Part shown: positions 15,051 to 22,302 of the stretch, piece after piece
Numbering within the stretch: position 1 is the first letter of the stretch
Layout of the letters: each line of letters opens with the position of its first letter
Assembly: GCF_000961885.1 (NCBI RefSeq)
Contig: NZ_JZKH01000095.1
Location: 1-27,420 of the forward strand
From: Streptomyces rubellomurinus
GTDB taxonomy: Bacteria; Actinomycetota; Actinomycetes; Streptomycetales; Streptomycetaceae
Reading direction: 5' to 3'
Length of the DNA: 27,420 bases
Translations under genes and position numbers: made by a program
The notes under the pieces: model-generated
Told to the model about the DNA's origin: nothing
The model's database searches: none
Seen by the model: the letters and a program-made list of their open reading frames with translations, nothing else

Positions 15051-16847
15051 TCAGCGGTCCGACACCCACTGCCTGACGCGCTCGATCACGCCGTCCGGGT
15101 CGGGAGCGGTCGCATGGACGACGAACTCCGCGTAGGCCGGATCGGCGATCGGCAGACCGGGCAGCGGATGCTCCCGCAGCCGCGCGACGAGGAACCCCGC
15201 GGCCAGCAGGTCACGGGACTTCTCCTCGTCGACAGCGGCCTTCTCCGCGTGCCAGTAGGACCCGTCGTACTCCACGGCGAGCTTCCGGCCGTCGCAGAGG
15301 TCGACCGTGATGTCGACGTGCCACACGCCGCGCCGGACGAACGCGTCATGGCGTACGGCCTGACCGGACGAGGCCTTGCCGAACGCGCGTTCCGCGGCCG
15401 CGTGGTGGTCGAGCTCGATCCGGGATTTGCCGTGTTCCCTGCACTCGGGGCAGCCGCTGCCGGCGGCGCGAGAGGCCAGGGACGCCTGCCACACGTGCGT
15501 CGGGTCGGCGGTGCACTCCCAGGTCGGGACGAAGGCCGTCTGCCCACTGGGCCGCACGTGCCAGGCCGAGAGCGGGTTCACGGGCGACCACTCGGCGGCG
15601 AGTTCGGGGAAGTGGAACGCGAGCGAGTCGAGGATCGTACGGCACTCGGGGCAGCGCAGCCGCTGTCCCTTGTCGCGCTGCTCCGGCGTGTCCTGCCACT
15701 CGTGGCCGCAGCCCGGGTCCTGCCACCACACCGTTCTGCGCGACCTGGGGGAGAGCTTGGCCAGGGTGATGCGGGCGTTGCGGGTCGGGTGCCACTGGGA
15801 GGCGATCTCCGGGCTGATCCGGAACGGGGCGGGATCGGTGGCGGCGACGTCCAGCCGGGCGGCGCGGGTCTCCTGGCTCCGGCAGGAGGGGCAGCCCGAG
15901 CGCAGGTAGGTGTACGGGGATATTCGCGGGTGGTGTCCCTGCGGGCAGCGGAAGCGTCGCAGGGGTCCGAGCTCGGCGACGGTGACGGTGCGGGGGTCCT
16001 CGTCGTCGGCCCACGCGGCGAGCAGTTCGGGCACATCGGCGACCGGCGTCACCTGGTAGCGCTCGTACTCCGCCTGCCACTCGGCGCGGCGCTTCGGTTC
16101 GCACGTCGGGCACTGCGCCCGGTGGATCATGTCGTGGACCCGGGCGGTGAACCGCAGGCCGCAGTCGGGGCAGCGCCAGGCCGCCTCCCGGCGGGCCGTC
16201 ACGGTGACGGTCTCCCACTGCGCGAGGTCGTTCGCCTCGTGGTCCCACCACGCGAGGAGCGGCAGCCCGGAGTCCTTCAGCAGGGCCCGCTGCTTCTGCC
16301 CGGGCGGGTTGGGCGTCTGTCGTGCGCGGCTCGGGTTGGTCTGGCAGCGGCAGCCGAACGCGATGTCCCCCAGCCGTTCGGCGGCGAGGCGGCCGCAGTA
16401 CGTGCAGCGGACGTGGTGGGGGTCGTCGGCGTAGGACGGGGTGGTCAGTGCTGCCAGGTGGTCGTAGCCGTGCTTCTGCGCGTGTTCCCTCGCCTGCGCC
16501 ACGGGAACCGGCGTCAGGTCCGCGTAGGCGCCGTGGCGCCGTCGTTCGTCCTGCGCCCACCGGCGCCAGTAGCACGCCCGGCACGTCGCCTCGTCCTCCC
16601 CGTTCTTGGCGACGGTGTACTCGAAGCGGTAGTGGGCCTCGCAGCCGCACGTCAGGCACCTGGTCAGGCGCCACGCCGTCGGCTTGGTGAAGGGCTCCAG
16701 CGGCTCCAGCCCGCCGGCGCGGAGGATGCCGGTGATGTGCTCGTCGCACCAGGCGTCGCGCGAACGCGTCCGGTACGCGGAGGGCTGGGAACAGCCGGCA
16801 TCCGCACAGAGCTGAACCGGGGTCCGGGGCGATGACGTAGGGCTCAC
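15051..16847 (-). CDS. Multi-zinc-ribbon protein with C-terminal PD-(D/E)XK (VSR/DUF559-like) nuclease domain
   Basis: 598 residues. About seven Cys/His clusters run through the first 470: C64-C67 with C89-C92, C148-C151 with C166-C168, C226-C229 with C246-C249, C301 with C319-C322, C380-H382 with C399-C402, and C445-H451 with C466-C469. The later ones follow the DUF4379-type zinc ribbon pattern (W.C..GH.W ... R ... CP.C). The last ~120 residues look like a small restriction-type nuclease: helix with E478, V-D-I-T-V-D (D512), then A-V-E-Y-D-G-S-Y-W-H (E526, D528, H533) and a basic helix, as in VSR and DUF559 endonucleases. Start GTG 16847 has GGGAGA nine bases upstream. It appears monocistronic. 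Likely DNA-binding and cleaving; defence, repair or mobile-element function are all open. Confidence 0.75.
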   Translation of the reverse strand: MSPTSSPRTPVQLCADAGCSQPSAYRTRSRDAWCDEHITGILRAGGLEPLEPFTKPTAWRLTRCLTCGCEAHYRFEYTVAKNGEDEATCRACYWRRWAQDERRRHGAYADLTPVPVAQAREHAQKHGYDHLAALTTPSYADDPHHVRCTYCGRLAAERLGDIAFGCRCQTNPSRARQTPNPPGQKQRALLKDSGLPLLAWWDHEANDLAQWETVTVTARREAAWRCPDCGLRFTARVHDMIHRAQCPTCEPKRRAEWQAEYERYQVTPVADVPELLAAWADDEDPRTVTVAELGPLRRFRCPQGHHPRISPYTYLRSGCPSCRSQETRAARLDVAATDPAPFRISPEIASQWHPTRNARITLAKLSPRSRRTVWWQDPGCGHEWQDTPEQRDKGQRLRCPECRTILDSLAFHFPELAAEWSPVNPLSAWHVRPSGQTAFVPTWECTADPTHVWQASLASRAAGSGCPECREHGKSRIELDHHAAAERAFGKASSGQAVRHDAFVRRGVWHVDITVDLCDGRKLAVEYDGSYWHAEKAAVDEEKSRDLLAAGFLVARLREHPLPGLPIADPAYAEFVVHATAPDPDGVIERVRQWVSDR

Positions 16848-16927
16848 CTGCCGGATTCTCCCATGCGTGCTTGCCGCTCTCCGGGGCCGGGTCCGCGTCG
16901 TGCGTCCACGACCCTTGACCGGCGGAG

Positions 16928-17779
16928 CTACCGGAGACCGGTCGCGGTCCGGACGAGGTCGGCGACGGCCCGGGACCGGCTGTGCGGCGGCCAGGCGATC
17001 ACGGTGGTGACCTTCGGCGCGTCCAGCACGGGCACGGTGGCGAGGTCACCGGGCAGTTGGGCCCGGCTCGACTCCGGTGAGACCGCGCACGCCCGGCCGA
17101 GCGCGACGAGTTGCAACAACTGCGCGTGGTCGCGGACCTGCGGGCCGGGGCCGGGCGGGTAGCTGCCGTCCGGGCTGGGCCAGCGCGGCAGGGGCAGGCC
17201 CGGCAGGTCGGTGATGTCGGCCATGTGCACGTGGGGCCGGACGGTGAGCGGATGCCCGGCCGGAAGGACCACGACCTGGCCCTCCGTGCCGAGTTCCTCC
17301 GTGTGGAACCCGGCCGTCGAGTCGAACGGGCGGTGCAGCAGCGCCACGTCGGCCCGGCCCTCGCGCAGCAGTCGTGCCTGCTCGGCCGGGCCGCACAGGA
17401 TGACGTCGACGGTGGCGGCGCCGGGTTCGGCGGCGTACGCGTCCAGCAGCTTCGCCAGCAGTTCGCGGGACGCGCTGGCCTTCGTGACCAGAACCAGGCC
17501 GGGACGGCCGGCCGAGGAGAGGGCGGCGCGGCGGGTCCGGCGCTCGGCCGCCTCCACCGCGTCGAGGGCCGCCCGGCCCTCGGCCAGCAGCACCGAGCCG
17601 GCCTCGGTCAGCGTGACGGTGCGGCTGGTCCGGTCCAGCAGCGCTGCCCCGAGCCGGCGTTCGAGCTGCCGGATCGCCCGGGACAGCGGCGGCTGTGCGA
17701 TCCCGAGCCGCTGCGCGGCGCGCCCGAAGTGCAACTCCTCGGCGACAGCGACGAAGTAGCGCAGTTCCCTGGTCTCCAT
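16928..17779 (-). CDS. LysR-type transcriptional regulator
   Basis: 283 residues with the standard LysR helix-turn-helix in the first 60: E-L-R-Y-F-V-A-V-A-E-E-L-H-F-G-R-A-A then P-P-L-S-R-A-I-R-Q-L-E-R-R-L-G and L-L-D-R-T. A linker helix and the two-lobed effector domain follow. It is slightly short of the usual ~300 but complete. It is divergent from an SDR gene with a perfect LysR box between them, the classic arrangement in which the regulator controls itself and its neighbour. Ligand unknown. Confidence 0.92.
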   Translation of the reverse strand: METRELRYFVAVAEELHFGRAAQRLGIAQPPLSRAIRQLERRLGAALLDRTSRTVTLTEAGSVLLAEGRAALDAVEAAERRTRRAALSSAGRPGLVLVTKASASRELLAKLLDAYAAEPGAATVDVILCGPAEQARLLREGRADVALLHRPFDSTAGFHTEELGTEGQVVVLPAGHPLTVRPHVHMADITDLPGLPLPRWPSPDGSYPPGPGPQVRDHAQLLQLVALGRACAVSPESSRAQLPGDLATVPVLDAPKVTTVIAWPPHSRSRAVADLVRTATGLR

Positions 17780-17791
17780 CCGGCCACGGTA

Positions 17792-17825
17792 CTCCGGATG
17801 CTCCGGATCAATACCCGGAGGGTAT
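17792..17825. promoter_or_regulatory. LysR-type binding site in the divergent promoter
   Basis: ATACCC-GGA-GGGTAT at 17811-17825 is a perfect palindrome that contains T-N11-A, the LysR consensus. Just beside it CTCCGGAT is repeated at 17792-17799 and 17801-17808, a possible second, activation-type site. It lies 32 bp from the regulator start and about 58 bp from the SDR start. Confidence 0.75.
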
Positions 17826-17883
17826 CGCTGCCCACCCGATCGGTCTTGGACCCCCGCCGGGGTCCGGGAGCAGCATGGTCCCC

Positions 17884-18615
17884 ATGAGCGAACGAACGAT
17901 TGCGCTGGTCACCGGCGCGAACAAGGGAATCGGCTACGAGATCGCCGCGGGCCTGGGCGCCCTCGGCTGGAGCGTCGGCGTCGGCGCCCGCGACGAACAG
18001 CGCCGCGGGGCCGCGGTGGAGCGGCTGCGCGCGGCCGGCGTCGACGCCTTCGGCGTACCACTGGACGTGACCGACGACGCGAGCGCGACCGCCGCCGCGC
18101 GGCTGATCGAGGAACAGGCGGGCCGCCTCGACGTGCTCGTCAACAACGCCGCCATCACGGGCGGCATGCCCCAGGAGCCCACCCGCGTCGACCCCGCCAC
18201 CATCCGCACGGTCGTGGAGACCAACGTCATCGGCGTCATCCGCGTCACCAACGCGATGTTGCCGCTGCTGCGCCGCTCCGCCTCACCGCGGATCGTGAAC
18301 ATGTCCAGCGGCGTCGGCTCCCTCACCCGGCAGTCGGGGACCGCCAGTGAGCTGACCGTCGGTCCGGTGGCCGCGGCGTACTCGCCGTCGAAGACGTTCC
18401 TGAACGCCGTCACCCTGCAGTACGCCCGGGAGTTGAGCGGCACGAACATCCTGATCAACGTCGCCTGCCCCGGCTACGTCGCGACCGACCTCAACGGCTT
18501 CCAGGGCGTGCGCACCCCGGAACAGGGCGCCGCGATCGCCATCAAACTCGCGACCCTGCCCGACGACGGCCCGACCGGCCGGTTCTTCGAGGACGCCGGC
18601 GAAGTGCCCTGGTGA
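17884..18615 (+). CDS. Short-chain dehydrogenase/reductase (SDR)
   Basis: 243 residues, a typical classical SDR. Cofactor motif T-G-A-N-K-G-I-G (10-17), N-N-A-A (87-90), catalytic Ser 141/142 and Y166-x3-K170, then P-G-Y-V-x-T-D-L. The Rossmann loop after strand 2 has Arg (G-A-R-D), which favours NADP(H). The G-A-N-K-G-I-G-x-E-I form is common in carbonyl-reductase-like SDRs of Streptomyces. ATG 17884 is taken as start by family habit; ATG 17875 is in frame and nearer to GGGAG (17866-17870), so either is possible. Regulated by the divergent LysR protein (inference from context). Substrate unknown. Confidence 0.9.
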   Translation: MSERTIALVTGANKGIGYEIAAGLGALGWSVGVGARDEQRRGAAVERLRAAGVDAFGVPLDVTDDASATAAARLIEEQAGRLDVLVNNAAITGGMPQEPTRVDPATIRTVVETNVIGVIRVTNAMLPLLRRSASPRIVNMSSGVGSLTRQSGTASELTVGPVAAAYSPSKTFLNAVTLQYARELSGTNILINVACPGYVATDLNGFQGVRTPEQGAAIAIKLATLPDDGPTGRFFEDAGEVPW

Positions 18616-18690
18616 GCTGAACGGCAGTCATCGCGGGGCAGCGGGGAAATTCGGTCCCGGTGATGCCGCCGCTGTCGCTACCTTTCGGCC

Positions 18691-20115
18691 ATGACCGAGG
18701 CATCCCGTCCCGTCCGCGTCCGTTTCGCTCCGAGCCCCACCGGCATGTTCCACGTCGGCGGGGCCCGCTCGGCCCTGTACAACTGGGCGACGGCGCGACA
18801 GCAGGGCGGCACGTTCGTCCTGCGGATCGAGGACACCGACGCCGCCCGCAACCGGCCCGAGTGGACACAGGGCATCATCAGCGCCCTCGCCGCGATCGGC
18901 ATCCACGACGGCGACCCGGCCTTCGAAGGCCCGCACTTCCACTCCGCGGGCGTCGAGCGGCACCGCGCGGCCGCCGAGAAGCTGCACGCGGCCGGCCAGG
19001 CGTACTACTGCGACTGCACCCGCGAGCAGCTCGCCGAGCGCACGGGCTCGACCCAGCTCGGGTACGACGGATTCTGCCGCGGGCGGGGCCTCGGATTCGC
19101 GCAGGGCCGGGCCCTGCGCTTCCGCACCCCGGACGAGGGCGCCACCGTCGTGGTGGACCTGATCCGCGGCGAACCGTCGTTCCCGAACCCGGCCATCGAG
19201 GACTTCGTGATCGCCCGGGGCGACGGCAGCCCCGTGTTCCTGCTCGCGAACGTCGTCGACGACCTCGACCAGGGCATCACCCAGGTCATCCGCGGCGAGG
19301 AGCACCTGTCGAACACCCCCAAGCAGCAGCTGCTCTGGGAAGCGCTCGGCGCCGTCCCGCCGGTGTGGGCGCACCTGCCGGTGATCGTCAACGAGAAGCG
19401 GCAGAAGCTCTCCAAGCGACGGGACAAGGTCGCGCTGGAGGACTACCTGGCCGAGGGCTATCTGCCCGAGGCCGTGGTGAACTACCTGATGCTGCTCGGG
19501 TGGGGGCCCAAGGACGACCTGGAGATCCGACCGTACGCCGAACTGGAGCAGCTGTTCCGGGTGGAGGACGTGAACGCCGCCTCCGCGTTCTTCGACGTGG
19601 CGAAGCTGCGCGCCTTCAACGGCGAGTACCTGCGGGCGATGGCGGTGGAGGACTTCACCGCCGCGTGCTCGCCGTGGCTCACCGGCCCGGAGGTGCCGTG
19701 GGCGGCGGAGGACTTCGACGCGCGGGCGTTCGCCGCGCTCGCCCCGCTGGCGCAGTCCCGGATCGCGCTGCTCGGCGAGATCGTCCAGCAGGTCGACTTC
19801 CTGTTCCTGCCGGAGCCGGTTCGGGACGAGGCGTCCTGGGCGAAGGCCATGAAGGACGAGGACGGCGCGGCCGGCCTGCTGCGCACCGCTCGGGAGCGGC
19901 TGGCCGCGGCGGGGGAGTGGCGGGCGGGCGTGCTGCGCGCGGAGCTGGAGGCGGTGGCGGCCGAGCACGGGCTGAAGCTGGGCCGGGCGCAGGCACCGGT
20001 GCGGGTCGCGGTGACCGGCCGGACGGTGGGCCTGCCGCTGTTCGAGTCGCTGGAGGCGCTGGGCCGCGAGCGCACCCTGGACCGGCTGGACGCCGCCGTG
20101 GACCGGCTCGCCTGA
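18691..20115 (+). CDS. gltX: Glutamyl-tRNA synthetase, divergent type
   Basis: 474 residues with class I synthetase signatures: F-A-P-S-P-T-G ending in H-V-G-G (21-24, the HIGH box), R-I-E-D-T-D at 45-50, a zinc-type Cys set (C-D-C ... C in the acceptor-binding insertion), and K-L-S-K-R at 239-243 (the KMSKS box), followed by a helical anticodon-binding half. It charges tRNA with glutamate. The text around the HIGH box ([12 protein letters not shown]) differs from what I recall of the housekeeping Streptomyces enzyme (N-P-H-V-G-L-x-R-T-A-L-F), so this may be a second copy. Context supports this: the gene is monocistronic between an SDR and an acetyltransferase gene, not beside the genes usually found with the housekeeping copy. 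A hairpin follows the stop. Confidence 0.9.
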   Translation: MTEASRPVRVRFAPSPTGMFHVGGARSALYNWATARQQGGTFVLRIEDTDAARNRPEWTQGIISALAAIGIHDGDPAFEGPHFHSAGVERHRAAAEKLHAAGQAYYCDCTREQLAERTGSTQLGYDGFCRGRGLGFAQGRALRFRTPDEGATVVVDLIRGEPSFPNPAIEDFVIARGDGSPVFLLANVVDDLDQGITQVIRGEEHLSNTPKQQLLWEALGAVPPVWAHLPVIVNEKRQKLSKRRDKVALEDYLAEGYLPEAVVNYLMLLGWGPKDDLEIRPYAELEQLFRVEDVNAASAFFDVAKLRAFNGEYLRAMAVEDFTAACSPWLTGPEVPWAAEDFDARAFAALAPLAQSRIALLGEIVQQVDFLFLPEPVRDEASWAKAMKDEDGAAGLLRTARERLAAAGEWRAGVLRAELEAVAAEHGLKLGRAQAPVRVAVTGRTVGLPLFESLEALGRERTLDRLDAAVDRLA

Positions 20116-20133
20116 CGGCCGGTCGGCAGGCTG

Positions 20134-20167
20134 CTGCCCGTGCCGCGGACCTCCGGGGCGCGGGCAG
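20134..20167. terminator. Hairpin between gltX and the convergent acetyltransferase gene
   Basis: CTGCCCGTGCC (20134-20144) pairs with GGCGCGGGCAG (20157-20167), 11 bp with one G-T wobble and a 12-base loop. It fills the gap between the two stop codons and can serve both strands. Confidence 0.65.
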
Positions 20168-20168
20168 C

Positions 20169-20645
20169 TCAGTGCCGGGGGCCGGGTGGGGTGGGGCGGA
20201 GTGCCATGTAGCCGTCCAGCGGCGCGAAGCCGAGGGTGTGGTAGAGCGGCGCGCCGGCTTCGGTGGCGCGCAGCTCGATCGAGCCGCATCCGGCCGCCTT
20301 GAGCGCGTCGATCAGGGCGGTGGTGACGGCGCGGGCGTGGCCGCGGCGCCGGTGCGCGGGGTCGGTGGCCACCGTGTGGATGCGGCCCCACAGCCCGGTC
20401 GGGTGGGTCGGGCCGAGGTAGCCGCGGTAGACGATGCCGAGGGCGCAGGAGGCGAGCGTGTGCTCGTCGGCGGGGACGACGTAGGCGAGCAGGCTCGGGT
20501 CGGTGCCGAGGCGGGCGCGCATGTCGTCGCGGAAGGTCGAGCGCCATGCGTCGGTGAGCCGGGCGCCGTCGAGGACCGCGACGCGCAGGCGCAGCAGTTC
20601 GTCGGCGTCACCGGGGGCGGCGGGGCGAACGGGGGGAGTGGGCAC
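20169..20645 (-). CDS. GNAT-family N-acetyltransferase
   Basis: 158 residues, one GNAT domain. The acetyl-CoA loop is readable as V-A-T-D-P-A-H-R-R-R-G-H-A-R (motif A, R/Q-x-x-G-x-A), preceded by the strand G-R-I-H-T-V-A. The C-terminal A-x-P-L-Y-x-x-L-G-F is the usual motif B. It would acetylate a small-molecule amine or a protein N-terminus; the substrate is not evident. Cytoplasmic. The decayed NUDIX fragment begins 43 bp upstream. Confidence 0.88.
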   Translation of the reverse strand: MPTPPVRPAAPGDADELLRLRVAVLDGARLTDAWRSTFRDDMRARLGTDPSLLAYVVPADEHTLASCALGIVYRGYLGPTHPTGLWGRIHTVATDPAHRRRGHARAVTTALIDALKAAGCGSIELRATEAGAPLYHTLGFAPLDGYMALRPTPPGPRH

Positions 20646-20688
20646 GGGGTTTCCTCCAGGATCGAGCTCAGAAGGACGGGCGGTGCGC

Positions 20689-20937
20689 TCAGGCCGGCCG
20701 GCCCACGGTGGAGAGCGGGTGGCCGTACGTGATCTCGGAGAGGGCGTGTGCGGTGGAGGGCACGATGTCGGCCGGCCGGTGGTCGAGCGGCCACCAGCGC
20801 AGTTCCTCGCACTTGTGGGGCTCGGCGTTCGCCGCGCTCCATGTGCCCGGCCGTTCTCCAGGCATCCACGTGCTGGAGAAGTAACACTCTGAGCATGCGG
20901 GAATTATGGATGCTCCCGGGCGCTGGTCCGTTGACTT
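20689..20937 (-). pseudogene. 3' fragment of a NUDIX hydrolase gene
   Basis: Reading leftward to TGA at 20689-20691, the frame gives P-H-K-C-E-E-L-R-W-W-P-L-D followed by P-A-D-I-V-P-S-T and a final G-H-P-L-S. This is the standard C-terminus of small actinobacterial NUDIX hydrolases (EPxKCxELxWxPLDxLPxDxxPY). The part that should hold the NUDIX box is missing: similarity stops near 20895 and an in-frame stop occurs at 20938-20940, with no good start codon. It is best read as the remnant of a truncated gene. Confidence 0.7.
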
Positions 20938-21130
20938 CTACGAGATGGTGGGGGCGGTTCCGTTTGTCGCCGGCTCGATGGCCGGCGCACCGGTGCTGTC
21001 GCTGCGTCCCGTCGTCGAAAGCCCCTGGGCGCTCGCGGTTTCGGCGTCCGACCCGCTCGCGGTCATGGCCCGCGTCGAACCGGCCGACCTGCAGGCCGCC
21101 CGGCTCGTCGCGCGCCCCCAGCCCGGTTCC
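20906..21130 (+). pseudogene. Possible LysR-type regulator fragment
   Basis: On the plus strand this stretch has strong GC third-position bias and natural composition, with A-L-A-V-S-A-S-D-P-L-A then V-E-P-A-D-L-Q-A-A-R-L-V, a pattern like the effector domain of LysR proteins (lav...hpLA...v...DL....lv). It has no DNA-binding domain, no convincing start and no end of its own; it merges at about 21120 into the end of the leftward isomerase-like gene. The LysR reading is weak; that it once encoded protein on this strand is better supported. Confidence 0.35.
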
Positions 21131-21861
21131 GGCGGGAGCGGCCACATCGGTGGTGTCGGCAGGTGCGGTTCCGACCGGAGGCCTTCGTCCGGGCCGCGGC
21201 CGGCGAGCCAGGCGAGGAGCGTGTGGCCGGGGCCGGTCGCGGTGGGGCCGGTGGGTGCGAGTGTCCAGGAGCGGTCGAGGTCGGTCGCTTCGAAGCGAGC
21301 CACGGGGAAGTCGCGTGCGGCCAGAGTGGCGATGGTCTCGTCGAGTGCCCAGGTGACGTAACCGGTGGGCCAGTCGACGGTGGTGTAACCGAGCTTCAGG
21401 TCGACGTGGTGGGTTTCGAGTTCGCGCCGGGCACGGTGGAGGGTGTACCAGGCGGGGTGTCGCCATCCCGCGAGGGCGGTGACCAGGGTGGGCCAGCGGT
21501 CGGAGGGCATCGCTGCGGCCTCGTCGAGCAGTCGGGCCAGGCTGCCGCGCAGGTCCGCGACGAGCTCGGCGGCGCCGCGACCGGCGCCGTCCCGCAGCGC
21601 GCGGTCCAGGGCGGCGGCGTCGGCCCGTGCTCCGGGTTCGATGCCGGTGCGAGCCAGGGCAAGCAGCCATCGGTAGACGTCGGCGCTACGCGCCAGGTGC
21701 GTGATGACGTGCCCACGGCTCCATCCGGGAAGCACGGACGGCTCGCGGGCAGTCACGTCCGTCAGGGCGTCGAGGCCGGCAGCCAGGCGCGCGGCCGAGC
21801 TGCGGACGTCGTGGAGGAGAGCGGCGATGCCGGCCGGATCGAGGTCGGTACTGGTGGTCAT
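20938..21861 (-). CDS. Mycothiol-dependent maleylpyruvate isomerase family (DinB-like) protein with abnormal C-terminal tail
   Basis: 307 residues. The four-helix DinB/MDMPI fold is recognisable, with metal-site residues H55 (G-H-V-I-T-H-L-A), E147 and H151 (E-L-E-T-H-H-V-D-L); the 92-residue gap between the first two matches the Corynebacterium glutamicum enzyme as I recall it (H52, E144, H148). Family members use mycothiol or act on small electrophiles; C. glutamicum MDMPI isomerises maleylpyruvate in gentisate breakdown. The native protein seems to end around residue 248, at the proline-rich P-L-P-P-E-P-G-W (about 21118). The last 59 residues are low-complexity and lie antisense to the LysR-like fragment, so they look like read-through after a deletion. 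No aromatic-catabolism genes are adjacent. Confidence 0.75.
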   Translation of the reverse strand: MTTSTDLDPAGIAALLHDVRSSAARLAAGLDALTDVTAREPSVLPGWSRGHVITHLARSADVYRWLLALARTGIEPGARADAAALDRALRDGAGRGAAELVADLRGSLARLLDEAAAMPSDRWPTLVTALAGWRHPAWYTLHRARRELETHHVDLKLGYTTVDWPTGYVTWALDETIATLAARDFPVARFEATDLDRSWTLAPTGPTATGPGHTLLAWLAGRGPDEGLRSEPHLPTPPMWPLPPEPGWGRATSRAACRSAGSTRAMTASGSDAETASAQGLSTTGRSDSTGAPAIEPATNGTAPTIS

Positions 21862-21872
21862 GGGTCGGTAGG

Positions 21873-22110
21873 TTACGGCCGGCCGGTCAGCAGGTGGCCG
21901 ATGGCCGCGATGCCCTCGGCGATGGCTCGTTCGCCTACGTTGCCGAAGCCGAGGACGAGTTGCGCCGGCGCGGTGGCGTGTGAGGCCCGGTGGGCGCTCA
22001 TGCCGTAGAGGCCGACGGACCGTTCGCGGGCGGCAGTGACGATGTGGTGTTCGTCGGCGCCCGCGGGCAGGTGGGCGACGGTGGCGGACGCCTTCGGGGG
22101 CAAGGAGGGG
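21873..22110 (-). pseudogene. 3' fragment of a MocR/PdxR-type (GntR-aminotransferase) regulator gene
   Basis: The frame ending at TAA 21873-21875 reads A-G-A-D-E then A-A-R-E-R-S-V-G-L-Y-G-M-S and L-V-L-G-F-G-N-V-x-x-R-A-I-x-E-G, the C-terminus of the aminotransferase-like domain of MocR regulators. About 75 of the usual ~450 residues remain; the helix-turn-helix and the PLP-lysine region are absent upstream. A TTG at 22101-22103 could start a short peptide but has no ribosome site. It is a remnant. Confidence 0.7.
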
Positions 22111-22208
22111 GCGCAGTGCGGCCGTCGCCGGATTCACTCGTTCGGTTGGTCGGCTGGCCGGCCAGGTTTCGGGTGGGGTCGCCCGGTGGCTCGGTCAACG
22201 GGAGATAC

Positions 22209-22238
22209 TTGACATACTCAACCATCCAGGCCTACCGT
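22209..22238 (+). promoter_or_regulatory. Sigma-70-type promoter of the aldehyde dehydrogenase gene
   Basis: TTGACA at 22209-22214 and TACCGT at 22233-22238 (TAnnnT) are separated by 18 bp. The predicted transcription start near 22245 excludes the ATG at 22243 and supports translation from 22303. Confidence 0.65.
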
Positions 22239-22302
22239 CGAGATGCTTGAGGCCATTAACCATCGACGGCTTCAAGGAATCCGGAAGGACCGTGCGCCAC
22301 CC

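Noticed and set aside
18628..20547. A 639-codon reverse-strand frame opposite gltX
   Set aside because: gltX on the plus strand is unmistakable by the HIGH and KMSKS boxes; the antisense frame has biased composition and no motifs.
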